Source: Streptomyces kronopolitis (GTDB lineage Bacteria; Actinomycetota; Actinomycetes; Streptomycetales; Streptomycetaceae). From it: a DNA stretch of 64,000 bases. The position numbers were made by a program, and so were the translations under genes. The DNA lies in contig NZ_BMND01000008.1 in assembly GCF_014646275.1 (NCBI RefSeq), positions 62,001 through 126,000 of the forward strand. Reading direction: 5' to 3'. Numbering within the stretch: position 1 is the stretch's first letter; every line of letters begins with the position of its first letter. The notes beneath the pieces are model-generated. The model saw only the letters and a program-made list of their open reading frames with translations. It had not been told where the DNA came from and searched no databases. Shown here piece after piece: positions 6,866 through 14,220 of the stretch.

Positions 6866-7251
6866 TCAACAGCGCGGCCCGTTCCCGTCGGCCTCGGGTG
6901 TGGCCAGGGCCTGATCGACGAAGGCCCGCACGAGCGCGGCCATCTCGGACTCCGTGAGGTCCTTCGTCCACGTGCTGGGCATGTGCAGCCGCTGCACTCC
7001 AGCCGGAACCGGTGCACACCCCTCGCGTGCTCCACTTCGCGCGCGTACGGCTGCCTGCGGCAGCGCCCGTGCCGTTCGGTCAGCTCCAGGTGCGCGCAGA
7101 CCACGGCCAGGTGGAACCGGCGGGGCAGGGTCCACCGTTCGTGGCAGCTGCGGCACTCCAGGAGGTGTGACGCGCCGCCTTCGGACTGGAGGAAGTAGTA
7201 CGGCGGGGCCGTGCCCCCGCGGGGGCCTGGACGGCGATGTCTGGGACCCAC
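6866..7251 (-). pseudogene. Zinc-ribbon-like hypothetical protein, apparently frameshifted
   Basis: One minus-strand frame from ~7215 reads APPYYFLQSEGGASHLLECR then SCHERWTLPRRFHLAVVCAH, with a CxxC pair (ECRSCHERW) and a later ERHGRC, a plausible metal ribbon. A different frame carries the natural-looking end RLHMPSTWTKDLTESEMAAL, then VRAFVDQALATPEADGNGPRC and TGA 6866-6868. Joining them needs one frameshift near 7000-7040. The two halves have host-like codon use only in their own segments. I do not recognise the family. A start is unclear; an in-frame GTG lies at 7249-7251. It could be two separate remnants, but their adjacency and order favour one broken gene. Confidence 0.35.
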
Positions 7252-7260
7252 CTTTTTTGG

Positions 7261-7570
7261 TTACCCCGGTGGGTACACCAGCGTGATCTCGCGGTTCAGG
7301 CCTGTCGCATCGGTGTCCGGGTACATCGAGACCTCACCGTCGGACCATCGCACCAGGAAGTCGTCCGGGTAACGGTTGTCCGGGTAGTCGCCGGCGCCCA
7401 GGATGGTGGCGTGGATCCAGAGCCGGTTGGGTTTCTTGAGCTGGTTCTCGCCGTGGAAGCCGTTCTGGTCGAGGTCTTTGTAGAGGGTTACGACCTCGGG
7501 GGAAATGGGGCTCTGTCGCTGATCTTGGGTGCTGTTGGTGATCTTGTGGGTCCCTTTGAGCCGAGCTGCC
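7261..7570 (-). pseudogene. C-terminal fragment, secreted FG-GAP/VCBS-like protein
   Basis: The minus frame ending at TAA 7261-7263 contains LYKDLDQNGFHGENQLKKPN, LWIHATILGAGDYPDNRY and FLVRWSDGEVSMYPDTDATG. The D-x-D-x-NG and GDYPDN...D motifs with WSDGEVSMY are typical of FG-GAP/VCBS integrin-type beta-propeller repeats in Streptomyces extracellular proteins. Upstream of ~7570 similarity is lost and the opposite strand becomes a GNAT gene fragment, so only the last ~100 residues survive. No start codon with a ribosome-binding site is present. Confidence 0.45.
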
Positions 7571-7599
7571 GTGCCCTGTGCGGCGCGCTGGGGCGGCGG

Positions 7600-7929
7600 C
7601 CCGCAGACGTGCTCGTGTGCTGGCTTCTGCCGGGGACCCGGTCGGACACGCCTCACTCACCGGGCGCCCGCCTCGGCCGGGTACTGATCGCCCCCGCGGC
7701 CCGCGGTCGGGGCCTCGGTGAGACTCTGGTCACCCTGACCGTCGAGCGTGCCTTCGGGGAGCTCGGCCTGCCGCTGCTCGACCTCGGCGTCTGGGCGCAC
7801 AACACACCGGCCCGGCGGATCTACGAGAAGCTCGGCTTCCCCACCCAGCGGATCACCGAGAACGTGGTCGAGGTCGACGGCGTCCCGTGGGCCACCGTCC
7901 GGATGCGTCTCACCTCCCCCGATCGGTGA
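7600..7929 (+). pseudogene. GNAT acetyltransferase, C-terminal half only
   Basis: This plus-strand frame ending at TGA 7927-7929 carries the acetyl-CoA binding motif A, LGRVLIAPAARGRGLGETLV (R-G-x-G-x-G type), then the alpha-helix VERAFGELGL, and motif B with NTPARRIYEKLGFPTQ. These are the C-terminal half of a GNAT N-acetyltransferase. The N-terminal strands beta1-beta3 and helix alpha1-alpha2 (about 70 residues) are missing: the frame upstream of ~7600 is antisense to the FG-GAP fragment. It therefore looks truncated by a rearrangement with breakpoint near 7570-7600. The downstream gene begins only 18 nt after its stop, so they were probably one operon. Confidence 0.6.
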
Positions 7930-7947
7930 CAATGGAGCGTGCCCACG

Positions 7948-8772
7948 ATGTCTTCCCCCGCCCCGGCCCCGCTCCCCGTCCTGCAGGCGGACTGCGCCAA
8001 CTGTTTCGCCCTGTGCTGCGTCGCCCTGCCCTTCGCCAAGTCCACCGACTTCGCCGTGAACAAGCCCGCTGGCACCCCCTGCAAGAACCTCCAGCAGGAC
8101 TTCCGCTGCGGCATCCACACCCGGCTGCGCGACTCCGGCTTCCAGGGCTGCACCGTCTTCGACTGCTTCGGCGCGGGCCAGCAGGTCTCCCAGGTCACCT
8201 TCGGCGGCCGCGACTGGCGCACCCACCCCGGCACGGCCGGCGAGATGTTCGAGGTCTTCCCGGTGATGCGGCAACTGCACGAGCTGCTCCACTACCTCGC
8301 CGAGGCCCTCACCCTCCCCGCCGCCCGCCCGGTCCACGCGGACCTGCGCACCGCCCTGGCCGACACCACGCGCTGGACGCAGGCGGACGCGAAGACCCTG
8401 GCATCCTTCGACGTCGGCCCCCTGCGCCAGGAGATCAACGCCCTCCTCCTGAAGACCAGCGAGCTCGTACGGGCCAAGGTGGCGGGCCGCAAGAAGAACC
8501 ACCGCGGCGCCGACCTGATGGGCGCCCGCCTCTCCGGCGCGGACCTGCGCGGCGCGAACCTGCGTGGCGCCTACCTGATCGCCGCCGACCTCAGCAGCGC
8601 CGACCTGCGCACGGCCGACCTCATCGGTGCGGACTTCCGCGACACCGACCTGCGGGGCGCCGACCTGCGCGACGCCCTCTTCCTCACCCAGCCGCAGCTC
8701 AACGCGGCCCAGGGTAACCCGGCCACCCTCCTCCCGGCCACCCTCACCTGCCCCGCCCACTGGCTCGCCTAG
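7948..8772 (+). CDS. Cys-cluster (YkgJ-like) plus pentapeptide-repeat protein
   Basis: A 274-aa protein with two recognisable parts. Residues ~10-80 are rich in cysteine: ADCANCFALCC, then TPCKNL, FRCGIH and GCTVFDC, a spacing resembling the metal or Fe-S binding YkgJ/UPF0153 family. Residues ~185-250 are pentapeptide repeats of the A(D/N)Lxx type (GADLMGARLSGADLRGANLR and so on, about ten coils), which fold as a right-handed quadrilateral beta-helix. The middle is helical. ATG 7948 is preferred over GTG 7939 because GGAG (7934-7937) is 10 nt from the ATG but only 1 nt from the GTG. Function unknown; pentapeptide proteins can mimic DNA or act as scaffolds, and the cysteine cluster suggests bound metal. 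It lies 18 nt after the truncated GNAT gene. Confidence 0.8.
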   Translation: MSSPAPAPLPVLQADCANCFALCCVALPFAKSTDFAVNKPAGTPCKNLQQDFRCGIHTRLRDSGFQGCTVFDCFGAGQQVSQVTFGGRDWRTHPGTAGEMFEVFPVMRQLHELLHYLAEALTLPAARPVHADLRTALADTTRWTQADAKTLASFDVGPLRQEINALLLKTSELVRAKVAGRKKNHRGADLMGARLSGADLRGANLRGAYLIAADLSSADLRTADLIGADFRDTDLRGADLRDALFLTQPQLNAAQGNPATLLPATLTCPAHWLA

Positions 8773-9168
8773 GCCGACCACCGATCCCCAGCCTCCTCGA
8801 CGCTCACGCCCGGGGCAGAGCCCGAAATTCTTCAAGCCACTTGCAACCCGGGGAAGACCACCCTGTACGCCGGCCCGCCCACGCTCACCCACGGCACCAC
8901 CACCGACATGGTCACCGGCACCCGCTACTACGTACTCCTCGCCTGGATGCCGATGCTCGCCCTGACCGCAGAAACCCGCCGCTGGGAACCCAAACGGCTT
9001 CGCCCGCGGCTGTTCTCCGCCGCTGCACATATCATCACCACCGGCCGCCGCTGGCTCCGCTTCACCACCCTGATCCGACCCGCGTCACAAGATGGGCGAC
9101 AGAAGCGGAAATGGTGATCGTCCCGGTCGGGCCGTGACATGAGAAGGACCGCACAGGTTGGGTGAGTT
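8773..9168. other. Intergenic stretch containing a transposase relic
   Basis: Only the IS1380-like fragment at 8908-9117 is recognisable; no promoter or terminator stands out. Confidence 0.5.
8908..9117 (+). pseudogene. IS1380-like transposase C-terminal relic
   Basis: The frame reads MVTGTRYYVLLAWMPMLALT, ETRRWEPKRLRPRLFSAAAH and IITTGRRWLRF, ending TGG TGA at 9117. The segment RRWEPKRLRxRLFSxxAxI...GRR is characteristic of the C-terminal end of IS1380-family transposases. The catalytic domain upstream is missing and the normal final residues are replaced. It probably marks an older insertion at this site. Confidence 0.55.
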
Positions 9169-10155
9169 GTGAAGCTGACCTGGGCCCGTGCGGCCTGTTC
9201 CCCTCCTGCCCTGGCGGGTGTCTCCCGCGCGCATTTCGGCGAGTTGTTCGCCGAGCTCGCCGGACCGTGGGAAGCAGCCCGGCAGTCCACGCTGCGGGCA
9301 GCACGCGGCGGAGAGCGCAAGCGGGCGGAAGGGGCCGGCCGCAAGCCGAAGCTGGTCTTCTTCGACCGGCTGCTCGTCACCCTGGTCCACCTGCGACACC
9401 AGCTGCCGCACGAGGTCCTCGCCGAGCTCTTCGAGGTGGACCGCTCCACCGTCTCCGAGGCGATCCGGCAGCTCCGCCCGCTGCTGGCGGCCCGCGGCTT
9501 CGCGGTGCCCGACCGGCCCGGCCTGCGGCTCAAGACGCTGGAGGACGTCTTCGCCTATGCCGAAGCGGAAGGCGTCGAGATGCGGCTGGACGGGGCCGAG
9601 ACCCAGGTCAGGCGCCCACAGGCCGGACGTCCCGGACGTCGTGAGTTCGTCTCCGGCAAGCGCAGGCAGAACACCATCAAGACCACCACGTTCAGCGACG
9701 GCCAGGGCCGCATGTTGCTGTCCGGCGTGGTCCGCCCGGGCCGGATGCACGACCAGACCGCCGTCCGCACCGAAGGGATCGCTGAACAGTTCCGCAACCG
9801 GCCAGGCGTGAAGGCCAAGGTCGACTCCGGATACGCAGGGCTGGCCAAGGAGTTCCCCGGCCAGGTCAGCGCACCGCCGAAGAAGCCCAAGGACGAGGCA
9901 TGCGACGGCGACAAGTACGCCTGGCGCGAGATGCGGCGGCGGCAGTCCTCGGCCCGGATCTGTGTGGAACACACCAACGCCGAGCTCCGCCAGTGGGCAC
10001 CCCTGCGACGGTTCACCGGACGCCGCGACATCTACGCCGAAACGCACCTCGCGATCGCCTCCCTGATCTCTGACCGATCCGCACAGCGGGTCACCCGCCC
10101 AAAGACGAGCACCGAACTCGTCCTCGTCCGCGACGTGACCCGCTGATCACCCACC
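9156..10155 (+). mobile_element. IS5-type insertion sequence (ends tentative)
   Basis: A ~1-kb element holding one transposase gene. GGTTGGGTGA (9156-9165) and TCACCCACC (10147-10155) are near-complementary and flank the gene, so they may be the inner ends of terminal repeats; I could not find a convincing target duplication, so the outer limits are uncertain. Confidence 0.5.
9169..10146 (+). CDS. IS5-family transposase (DDE_Tnp_4 type)
   Basis: Transposase of 325 aa, apparently intact. Residues ~58-105 form a helix-turn-helix (LVFFDRLLVTLVHLRHQLPH, EVLAELFEVDRSTVSEAIRQ). The catalytic domain follows: MRLDGAE (first Asp), RPGRMHDQTAVR (second Asp, in the HD-x-T/S motif) and ICVEHTNAELRQW (final Glu, in the HxxAE context), as in IS5/HARBI-like DDE superfamily 4 enzymes. 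Translation starts at GTG 9169. Length is close to the usual 270-330 aa. The product would cut and paste the element. The surrounding relics show this is a repeated insertion site. Confidence 0.85.
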   Translation: MKLTWARAACSPPALAGVSRAHFGELFAELAGPWEAARQSTLRAARGGERKRAEGAGRKPKLVFFDRLLVTLVHLRHQLPHEVLAELFEVDRSTVSEAIRQLRPLLAARGFAVPDRPGLRLKTLEDVFAYAEAEGVEMRLDGAETQVRRPQAGRPGRREFVSGKRRQNTIKTTTFSDGQGRMLLSGVVRPGRMHDQTAVRTEGIAEQFRNRPGVKAKVDSGYAGLAKEFPGQVSAPPKKPKDEACDGDKYAWREMRRRQSSARICVEHTNAELRQWAPLRRFTGRRDIYAETHLAIASLISDRSAQRVTRPKTSTELVLVRDVTR

Positions 10156-10186
10156 AGCCGAACCGCCAGGCCGGCACGCCCGAACC

Positions 10187-10381
10187 TCAATTTTCCCCGA
10201 GGCCGTTAGGCAGCAGGGCGATGGCGGCCACCAGGATGATGATGACGATCGGCAGGCTCGCGCACAGGCGCAGGTCGACCAGTGCGGCGCTTCGGGTTTC
10301 ACCACTACTCAGGGCAGGGATAATCCCAGGAGGGAATTCCGGGGGAGCCAAAGCCAGCTCCCGGTTTTCTCCAGAGGTCAC
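10187..10381 (-). CDS. Small hypothetical protein with C-terminal membrane anchor
   Basis: 64-codon minus-strand gene from GTG 10379-10381, with GAAAGG placed 7 nt upstream. The N-terminal ~40 residues are polar and Pro-rich (TSGENRELALAPPEFPPGII, PALSSGETRSAALVDLR); the C-terminus is one hydrophobic helix, LCASLPIVIIILVAAIALLP, followed by NGLGEN. This is a tail-anchored topology. The A+T content of the 5' half is higher than that of the neighbours, in keeping with the accessory setting. Family not recognised, and expression cannot be judged from sequence alone. Confidence 0.45.
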   Translation of the reverse strand: MTSGENRELALAPPEFPPGIIPALSSGETRSAALVDLRLCASLPIVIIILVAAIALLPNGLGEN

Positions 10382-10649
10382 GTTCAAGCCTTTCTTTGGT
10401 TGTCGATGGCCTGTCAGGTGGCCTCGGGGTGCATCCCGGGGCCACCGCCATTACAGCCCGCCATCGGTCGGCTGCAGGCGGTCGCGCCACCATATCGTCA
10501 GATCAAGCCGTTGCGTTGCGCGATCTACGACTTTCCAATATGCAAGCCCCTCGACCCTGCAAGTCCGCGAGGCGGCGATCACTTCCCCAGCCCATTCCTG
10601 CGCACTGCCGACCAGTTGCCCCTGTTCAACTTTCGGATGCGATCAGAAT

Positions 10650-10663
10650 TGACCTGTAGGTCA
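10650..10663. promoter_or_regulatory. Palindrome TGACCT-GT-AGGTCA
   Basis: A perfect 6+6 bp inverted repeat with a 2-bp spacer, followed by CCTTTTTAATTT and a TTGACA hexamer at 10681-10686. Its symmetry suits a dimeric regulator. No gene in a suitable position is recognisable. Confidence 0.35.
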
Positions 10664-10775
10664 CCTTTTTAATTTCGGATTTGACAAGCTGCCTGGTGAG
10701 GCGCAGGCCCGTCCGATCCGCAGGCTAGCCACGGTGGCACGCAAGGCGAATCGTCACACCCACCACCGCAGGGTC

Positions 10776-10810
10776 TTGCAGATGGGAAAATTGCAAACAT
10801 GCAAATGCAA
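10776..10810. promoter_or_regulatory. Cluster of TTGCA/TGCAA words
   Basis: TTGCA at 10776-10780 and 10791-10795 face TGCAA at 10800-10804 and 10806-10810, giving overlapping inverted repeats in an A+T-rich patch. Possible operator or old IS end; function unknown. Confidence 0.3.
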
Positions 10811-11260
10811 TTACACGCCCTGGGGTCGCAACGTGGAGACCGAATCCTCCCCGAAGAGTCCCGGTGCGCGAGGGGCTCACGACGGCGGTGTGCAAGGAAA
10901 GCGACTTCGCTTGGCAAAGTTCCAGATTGCGCGATGACAGGCGAACACTCAGGACTCGGCAGTGACGCGGCGCCCATTTCGGCCACTTGATCGACTCATA
11001 GCTCAACTGCAGGTCTCGCCAAGGGCTACTGCTTGCCTGACCGACCTGGTCATCGCCGCCAGCAAGTGCAAGGGACAGAAACCCTCGGCGGGCCGGCATC
11101 TATCGGGCGCTCGCCGAGCACGCAAATGAAAGACACACCCGAAACGGTCGCCGCGCCCTGAACCGTCGCGGCAGTCATCCACACGACGTACTGCTGTCCC
11201 GCAGGCGTTCTCCACGGCCTCGCTTCGGGCCGCGGAGAGCACCTGCGGCCATCGACCGGT

Positions 11261-11465
11261 TCACGCCGCCGCGTAGCTCGCGCGGAGCAGCTCCCGGGCG
11301 CGCTCCAGGTCCCTCCGGGTGCGCAACTGCACCCCAGGTCGCCGGTTCCGTGGTGGCCAAGTCCGGGACGTCACGGGTGAACCCGGGCACGAGGTCAACC
11401 TGTTTGGGGGCGGCCTCCAGGCAGACGAGGAGCTTGGCCTTCTGCGGCAGGCAGACACACCTACT
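11261..11465 (-). pseudogene. DUF5655-like C-terminal fragment, frameshifted
   Basis: On the minus strand one frame reads LPQKAKLLVCLEAAPKQVDL and VPGFTRDVPDLATTEPATWG; a second frame then gives GVQLRTRRDLERARELLRAS, YAAA and TGA 11261-11263. Together they match the end of the DUF5655/predicted transport protein domain (K-L-L-V-x-L...P-x-x-V-x-L-x-P-G-F-T-R-D-V...DLEVxLRxxxDLExAxxLxxxSY). One frameshift near 11330-11345 separates the halves, and similarity stops upstream at ~11465. It is a dead fragment lying head to head with a truncated radical-SAM gene. Confidence 0.6.
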
Positions 11466-11525
11466 CGGCATCGCCTGACCTGCACGATCACCCGCAACCC
11501 GGACCTTGGAAACGACCCTACCCTT

Positions 11526-12392
11526 ATGCCTCCCGTGTCGGGCACGAGAAGACACCGCGTGAGAAGCAGTACCTGTGTCTACTGCTTCGCGCGCAAGACG
11601 CACAGCTATCTCGACCTGGACACCGGGCAGGGCTTCGACTCCCAGATCGTGGTGAAGGTCAACGCGCCCGCGCTGCTGCGGCGCGAGCTGGCCGCCCGCC
11701 GCTGGCGCGGCGAGCACATAGCGATGGGCACCAACGTCGACTGCTACCAGCGTGCGGAGGGCCGATACGGACTGATGCCCGGCATCCTGGAGGCCCTGCG
11801 CGACCACGCCAACCCGTTCTCGATCCTCACCAAGGGGACGCTCATCCTCCGCGATCTGCCGCTGCTCCGGCAGGCCGCCGCGGTCACCGACATCGGCATC
11901 TCCGTCTCCGTCGGCTTCCTCGACCGCGAGCTGTGGCGCACGGTCGAGCCCGGCACCCCCGCCCCGGAACGCCGCCTGGAGGTGGTGCGGACCCTGACCG
12001 AGCACGGCATCCCCTGCGGGGTGCTGATGGCGCCGGTGATCCCGTTCCTCGGGGACGCGCCGGAGCAGCTGCGGGCCACGGTGCGCGCCGTCGCGGAGGC
12101 CGGCGCCGGCTCCGTGACCCCTCTCGTGCTGCATCTGCGGCCCGGCGCCCGCGAGTGGTTCATGGCCTGGCTGGGGCAGCACCACCCGCACCTCGTACGG
12201 CGCTACGAGACGATGTACGCCGACGGCGCCTACGCCCCGACCTGGTACCAGCGCCGGATCACCCGTCAGGTCCACGACCTCGCCACGGAGTACGGCATCG
12301 GCCCCGGCCGCACCCGCCGGCTCCCCGCACCACCCACCCCGGAACCGGCCACCGGCACCCCGCCGGAGCCGACCCAGCTGACGCTGCTCTGA
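11526..12392 (+). pseudogene. Rv2578c-family radical SAM protein, N-terminally truncated
   Basis: The body matches the Rv2578c/SplB-like radical SAM family: TCVYCFARKTHSYLDLDTG, FDSQIVVKVNAPALLRRELA, EHIAMGTNVDCYQRAEGRY and NPFSILTKGTLILRDLPLL are hallmarks. Intact members start with ~60 residues ending in NPYRGCSHACVYCFARKTH. Here the sequence before TCVYC is unrelated (GTRRHRVRSS), so the first cysteine of the CxxxCxxC [4Fe-4S] motif is an Arg and the upstream domain is gone. The nearest in-frame ATG is 11526 and gives 288 aa, without a clear ribosome-binding site. The reading frame remains open for ~280 codons with good codon bias, so the loss is recent. It could be misread as a functional protein, but without the third cysteine it should not hold its cluster. 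Confidence 0.72.
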
Positions 12393-12476
12393 GCGGCGGG
12401 CGACTCGGCACCGCGGCACCGAGAGGGGCCGCCCGCGGGCCGGAAAAGGCCTTGCCGGGCCACCTAGCCTCTCGGC

Positions 12477-13379
12477 ATGGACTGGTCCGAGGAAGGGACG
12501 GCGGATCCGCTGCGGCACGGCGTGCGACGGGCCGTGCGGATACGGGAGATGACCGCGGCCGATGTCGACGCGGTCTCGGCGGTGCGGGTCCGCGGCTGGC
12601 AGCACGCGTACCGGGGGCTGATGCCGCAGGCGTATCTGGACGCGATGAGCGTGGCGGAGGATGCCGAGCGGCGCCAGGCGTGGTGCGGCCGGAAGGCGCC
12701 GGAGGTGTCGGACCTGGTGGCCGAGCGCGCCGGCGAGGTCATCGGCTGGGCCGCGGTCGGTCCGGCCCGCGACCCCGATGTCGCCCCGGGCAACGGGGAG
12801 TTGCTCGCGCTGTATGTGGCGCCGGAGCTGATCGGCACCGGCGTCGGACGCGCCCTGCTGGCCGCCGGCACGGCCGACGCGCCGGCGAAGGGCTTTCGCA
12901 CGCTGTACCTGTGGGTGGTGCGCGGCAACACCCTCGCCCGCCGCTTCTACGCACGGGCCGGTTTCGTGCCGGACGGCGCGGAGGAGGCCGAGGAGGTGGG
13001 CGGCCGCAGCGTCCCGGAGCTGCGCTACCGGCGCCGGCTCACCCCGGAGTCCGCGCCGCTCGCCCCCGCACCGGGGTCCGCGCGGCCCGAGCCCGCACCA
13101 CCGGAGTCCGCCCCGTCCGAGTCCGCACGGCCGGCGCCCGGCGAGCCTCCCCGTTCCGGGCCCTGCCCCCGGTCCTCGCCGCCGTCCGCGCCCCCGTCGG
13201 GCCCGCCGCCCGGCCCGGCCCGCCCCGCCGCGTCCTCGTGCACCCCCAGCCGCGCCAGCGACGCCGCGGCGGCGGCCGCCAGCCGCGGATGGCCGACGGC
13301 GGCGGTGAGGGCGGGGACGGCCCGCCGGTCGCCGAGCGCGCCGAGGCCCTCGACGCAGGCGAGCGCCACCCGCCAGTAG
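12477..13379 (+). CDS. GNAT family N-acetyltransferase with long Pro/Ser-rich tail
   Basis: Residues ~18-190 form a GNAT domain that would transfer acetyl from acetyl-CoA to an unknown amine: VRIREMTAADVDAVSAVRVR, the acetyl-CoA loop LYVAPELIGTGVGRALLAAG (motif A) and RGNTLARRFYARAGFVPDG (motif B). After ~195 the protein becomes a low-complexity Pro/Ala/Ser tail of ~105 residues. That tail, from 13025 on, is the exact antisense of the coding sequence of the convergent HEAT-repeat gene, so it may be readthrough rather than a selected domain. A TAGCCT hexamer ends 6 nt before ATG 12477 and no Shine-Dalgarno is seen, so a leaderless mRNA is likely. Confidence 0.78.
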   Translation: MDWSEEGTADPLRHGVRRAVRIREMTAADVDAVSAVRVRGWQHAYRGLMPQAYLDAMSVAEDAERRQAWCGRKAPEVSDLVAERAGEVIGWAAVGPARDPDVAPGNGELLALYVAPELIGTGVGRALLAAGTADAPAKGFRTLYLWVVRGNTLARRFYARAGFVPDGAEEAEEVGGRSVPELRYRRRLTPESAPLAPAPGSARPEPAPPESAPSESARPAPGEPPRSGPCPRSSPPSAPPSGPPPGPARPAASSCTPSRASDAAAAAASRGWPTAAVRAGTARRSPSAPRPSTQASATRQ

Positions 13380-13834
13380 GGGTTGTGCGGGGTCAGCAGC
13401 CGCTCCAGGGTCGCGATCAGCGCCGGGACGGACTGCGGCGCGCGGAGTTCGGCGAGCAGCCGGACCGGGTGCAGGGCGTAGGCGGTGCGCAGCGGGTTGG
13501 TGGCCAGCGCGGCCGCGGCGCGGGCGGTACGGGGGTCGCCGAGCCGGGCCAGCGCGTGCGCGGCGGTGGCGCAGCGCACCGGGTCGCGGTAGTTCAGTAA
13601 CAGCACGAGCGTCTCGAAGGCCCGCTTGTCGCCGGCGCAGCCCAGGAGGAAGGCGGCGATCTCCCTGGCCCACAGCGGACGTTCGACGGCGACCAGCATC
13701 CGGGCCAGTTCCTCGCGGCCGGCCGGGGTGTTCTTGCGGGCCAGCCCGAGCAGCCGTTCATAGGCGACCAGATCCTGCGGGGAGCGGAGTTCGGCCCGCA
13801 CCCGGTCCGTCAACTCGTGGAATTCATCTTCCAT
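13025..13834 (-). CDS. HEAT-repeat protein
   Basis: Protein of 269 aa from ATG 13832-13834, behind a strong GGAGGGGAG ribosome-binding site. Residues ~20-195 are helical HEAT-like repeats with the typical spacing: AREIAAFLLGCAGDKRAFET, PVRCATAAHALARLGDPRTA, APQSVPALIATLERLLTPHN, WRVALACVEGLGALGDRRAV. Such repeats form a superhelical protein-binding scaffold; the PBS-lyase type occurs in bilin enzymes but no active-site evidence is present here. The last ~70 residues are a Gly/Asp/Ala-rich low-complexity tail that overlaps the convergent GNAT gene by 355 bp. Function unknown. Confidence 0.78.
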   Translation of the reverse strand: MEDEFHELTDRVRAELRSPQDLVAYERLLGLARKNTPAGREELARMLVAVERPLWAREIAAFLLGCAGDKRAFETLVLLLNYRDPVRCATAAHALARLGDPRTARAAAALATNPLRTAYALHPVRLLAELRAPQSVPALIATLERLLTPHNPYWRVALACVEGLGALGDRRAVPALTAAVGHPRLAAAAAASLARLGVHEDAAGRAGPGGGPDGGADGGEDRGQGPERGGSPGAGRADSDGADSGGAGSGRADPGAGASGADSGVSRRR

Positions 13835-14220
13835 TTGCCGCTCCCCTCCCGCCGGTCCGCCCCGGTTCTCGCGGCGTGACCCGCACCACAGACTAATGAC
13901 CGCCGCCACCTCTGGCGCTCTGGTTACTCGCGGGTTAACCTGCTGGAACGAGCAGCACCCCTGCTCGGGCGGCCTGGTGACGCAGCCGCCACAGAGTGAA
14001 GTCGGTTCGGCACAGCACGACAACAGCACGGAGAACACGGCACGGCCCCGGGACAGGGCCCGCCGCTCTCCCACACCGCCGGCGCTGCCCGCAGCGCTGC
14101 GGCTCCTCGCGGCCCACCGCCGCCTGCTGCCGCCGCGCACCGCCAGGCAGCGGGCCGCGCGGAAACCCTCAGTCGTCACTTCTCCCCTGCGCTCAGGGGA
14201 ACACCCTCAGGAGTCTCGCG
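13835..14220. other. Divergent intergenic region, HEAT gene and dehydrogenase
   Basis: Carries the promoters of both flanking genes. An imperfect palindrome GTTACTCGCGGGTTAAC at 13923-13939 lies near the middle and could bind a regulator of acyl-CoA genes (inference). AGGAG lies at 14209-14213, ahead of the dehydrogenase ATG. No gene seen. Confidence 0.45.

Larger units (their letters stand above)
10382..11260. other. Gene-poor stretch, lower GC than surroundings
   Basis: About 880 bp without a convincing gene on either strand: frames are short, lack ribosome-binding sites and have mixed codon use. It contains a palindrome at 10650-10663 and a cluster of TTGCA/TGCAA words at 10776-10810. It may be old mobile DNA flanking the insertion sequence. 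Confidence 0.5.

Noticed and set aside
9100..10215. Exact IS borders with target-site duplication
   Set aside because: Only a short imperfect inverted repeat (9156-9165, 10147-10155) was found; no matching duplication could be identified, so borders were left tentative.
10650..10680. Terminator (palindrome plus T-run)
   Set aside because: The 2-nt spacer cannot form a hairpin loop without opening the stem, and no gene ends nearby; more like a protein-binding site.
11175..13673. Very long open frame on the minus strand (over 800 codons) across the radical-SAM and GNAT genes
   Set aside because: Arg/Gly/Ala-rich low-complexity translation, antisense to conserved domains; a by-product of high GC content. 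Only its last part overlaps the real DUF5655-like fragment.
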